DNA from: Sipunculus nudus
Taxonomy: Eukaryota > Annelida > Sipuncula > Golfingiida > Sipunculidae
Reading direction: 5' to 3'
DNA: 64,000 nt
Assembly: GCA_026874595.1 (NCBI GenBank)
Contig: CM049316.1
Span: forward strand, 27,821,339-27,885,338
Part shown: positions 63,700-64,000 of the stretch, piece by piece
Numbering within the stretch: position 1 is the first letter of the stretch
Layout of the letters: every line of letters starts with the position of its first letter
Notes under the pieces: generated by a model
The model's database searches: none
Seen by the model: the letters and a program-made list of their open reading frames with translations, nothing else
Told to the model about the DNA's origin: nothing
Position numbers and translations under genes: made by a program

Positions 63700-63960
63700 T
63701 CCAAGAGGAGGGTATATGCGTTCATCCCCGCTCGCGTGTTTATGTGTGTGTATTTGTGTGTCTGAGTACACAACTCAAGCAATCAAGGACGGAATCTCGT
63801 GAAATTTTCAGAGCATTTCAGGAATAGGTCAATGAAGAACCAATTATATTTTGATGTTGATACGGTATCAAGGAAAATTCACAAATGTCCAATCACTTAT
63901 GACCGGGCCGATATATGGGCCGATTGAGTGAATACAAAAACACGGTTGTAGGCTTCCATC
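63700..63960 (+). mobile_element. Family R1 Helitron-like element, 3' end lost
   Basis: GAGGAGGGTATATGCGTTCA start, GT-rich tract and TCTCGTGAAATTTTCAGAGC core match the copies at 52350 and, inverted, 57379. The hairpin-CTAG end is not seen; the copy fades near 63960. Confidence 0.6.
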
Positions 63961-64000
63961 ACTTTACAATTATCGTCCACAACGGTTTACCTGCTTCCGC

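Overview
The window looks like AT-rich, repeat-dominated nuclear DNA from an invertebrate animal, most likely a lophotrochozoan and probably a mollusc. This rests on L1/Tx1-like LINE proteins, a tRNA-derived SINE, many short Helitron-like elements, a repeat that opens with a TAGCTCAG hairpin and resembles elements common in bivalve genomes, and one intronless peptide-type GPCR gene. Nothing suggests bacterial, organellar or viral DNA. The species assignment is inference.

Only one host protein gene is convincing: a complete 432-residue rhodopsin-like GPCR at 61120-62418 on the minus strand. Nearly everything else recognisable is mobile or repeated DNA. Long stretches show no gene that can be supported from sequence alone; exons of an intron-rich gene could be hidden there.

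Layout. 1-6100: a tRNA-derived SINE, a Helitron-like copy with a hairpin-CTAG end, a TA tract and a second, broken SINE. 6083-6737: a DNA-transposon derivative carrying a nested TTAA-site element. 7415-19068: two diverged tandem copies, A then B, of a roughly 3.7-kb unit. Each has its own 5'-truncated LINE, and copy B also has a TTAA-site element. The LINE in B keeps an open 603-codon RT region and lies between direct repeats of about 580 bp that straddle the A/B junction, which reads as an exceptionally long target-site duplication. 21875-24920: a Helitron-like element with a roughly 340-bp tandem array, into which a second Helitron-like element with a roughly 277-bp array has inserted. A relative of the inserted one sits at 54358-55737.

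26030-29695: a near-complete but ruined LINE ORF2 on the minus strand, with endonuclease, RT and C-terminal parts in order. 35340-38055 and 46620-49620: two 2.7-3.0-kb copies of one repeat in opposite orientation, about 8.6 kb apart; one carries a hAT-like MITE with an 8-bp target duplication and the other shows the empty site. Between them lie a foldback element with about 165-bp inverted repeats, a third partial copy of the A/B unit, a 153-bp MITE and a TTAA-site element. 49621-60400 holds further Helitron-like copies, a degenerate tandem region, minisatellites and a hairpin element. 61120-62418 is the GPCR, and 63700-64000 another Helitron-like copy.

The genes do not form a pathway. The value of the window is its record of transposition: nested insertions, occupied and empty sites, and tandem and inverted duplications. 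No clearly new biological system was found. The most unusual items are the LINE with a roughly 580-bp duplication, the nested tandem-array Helitron-like elements sharing a GGTGGCGCCACC palindrome, and the large opposed repeat pair.
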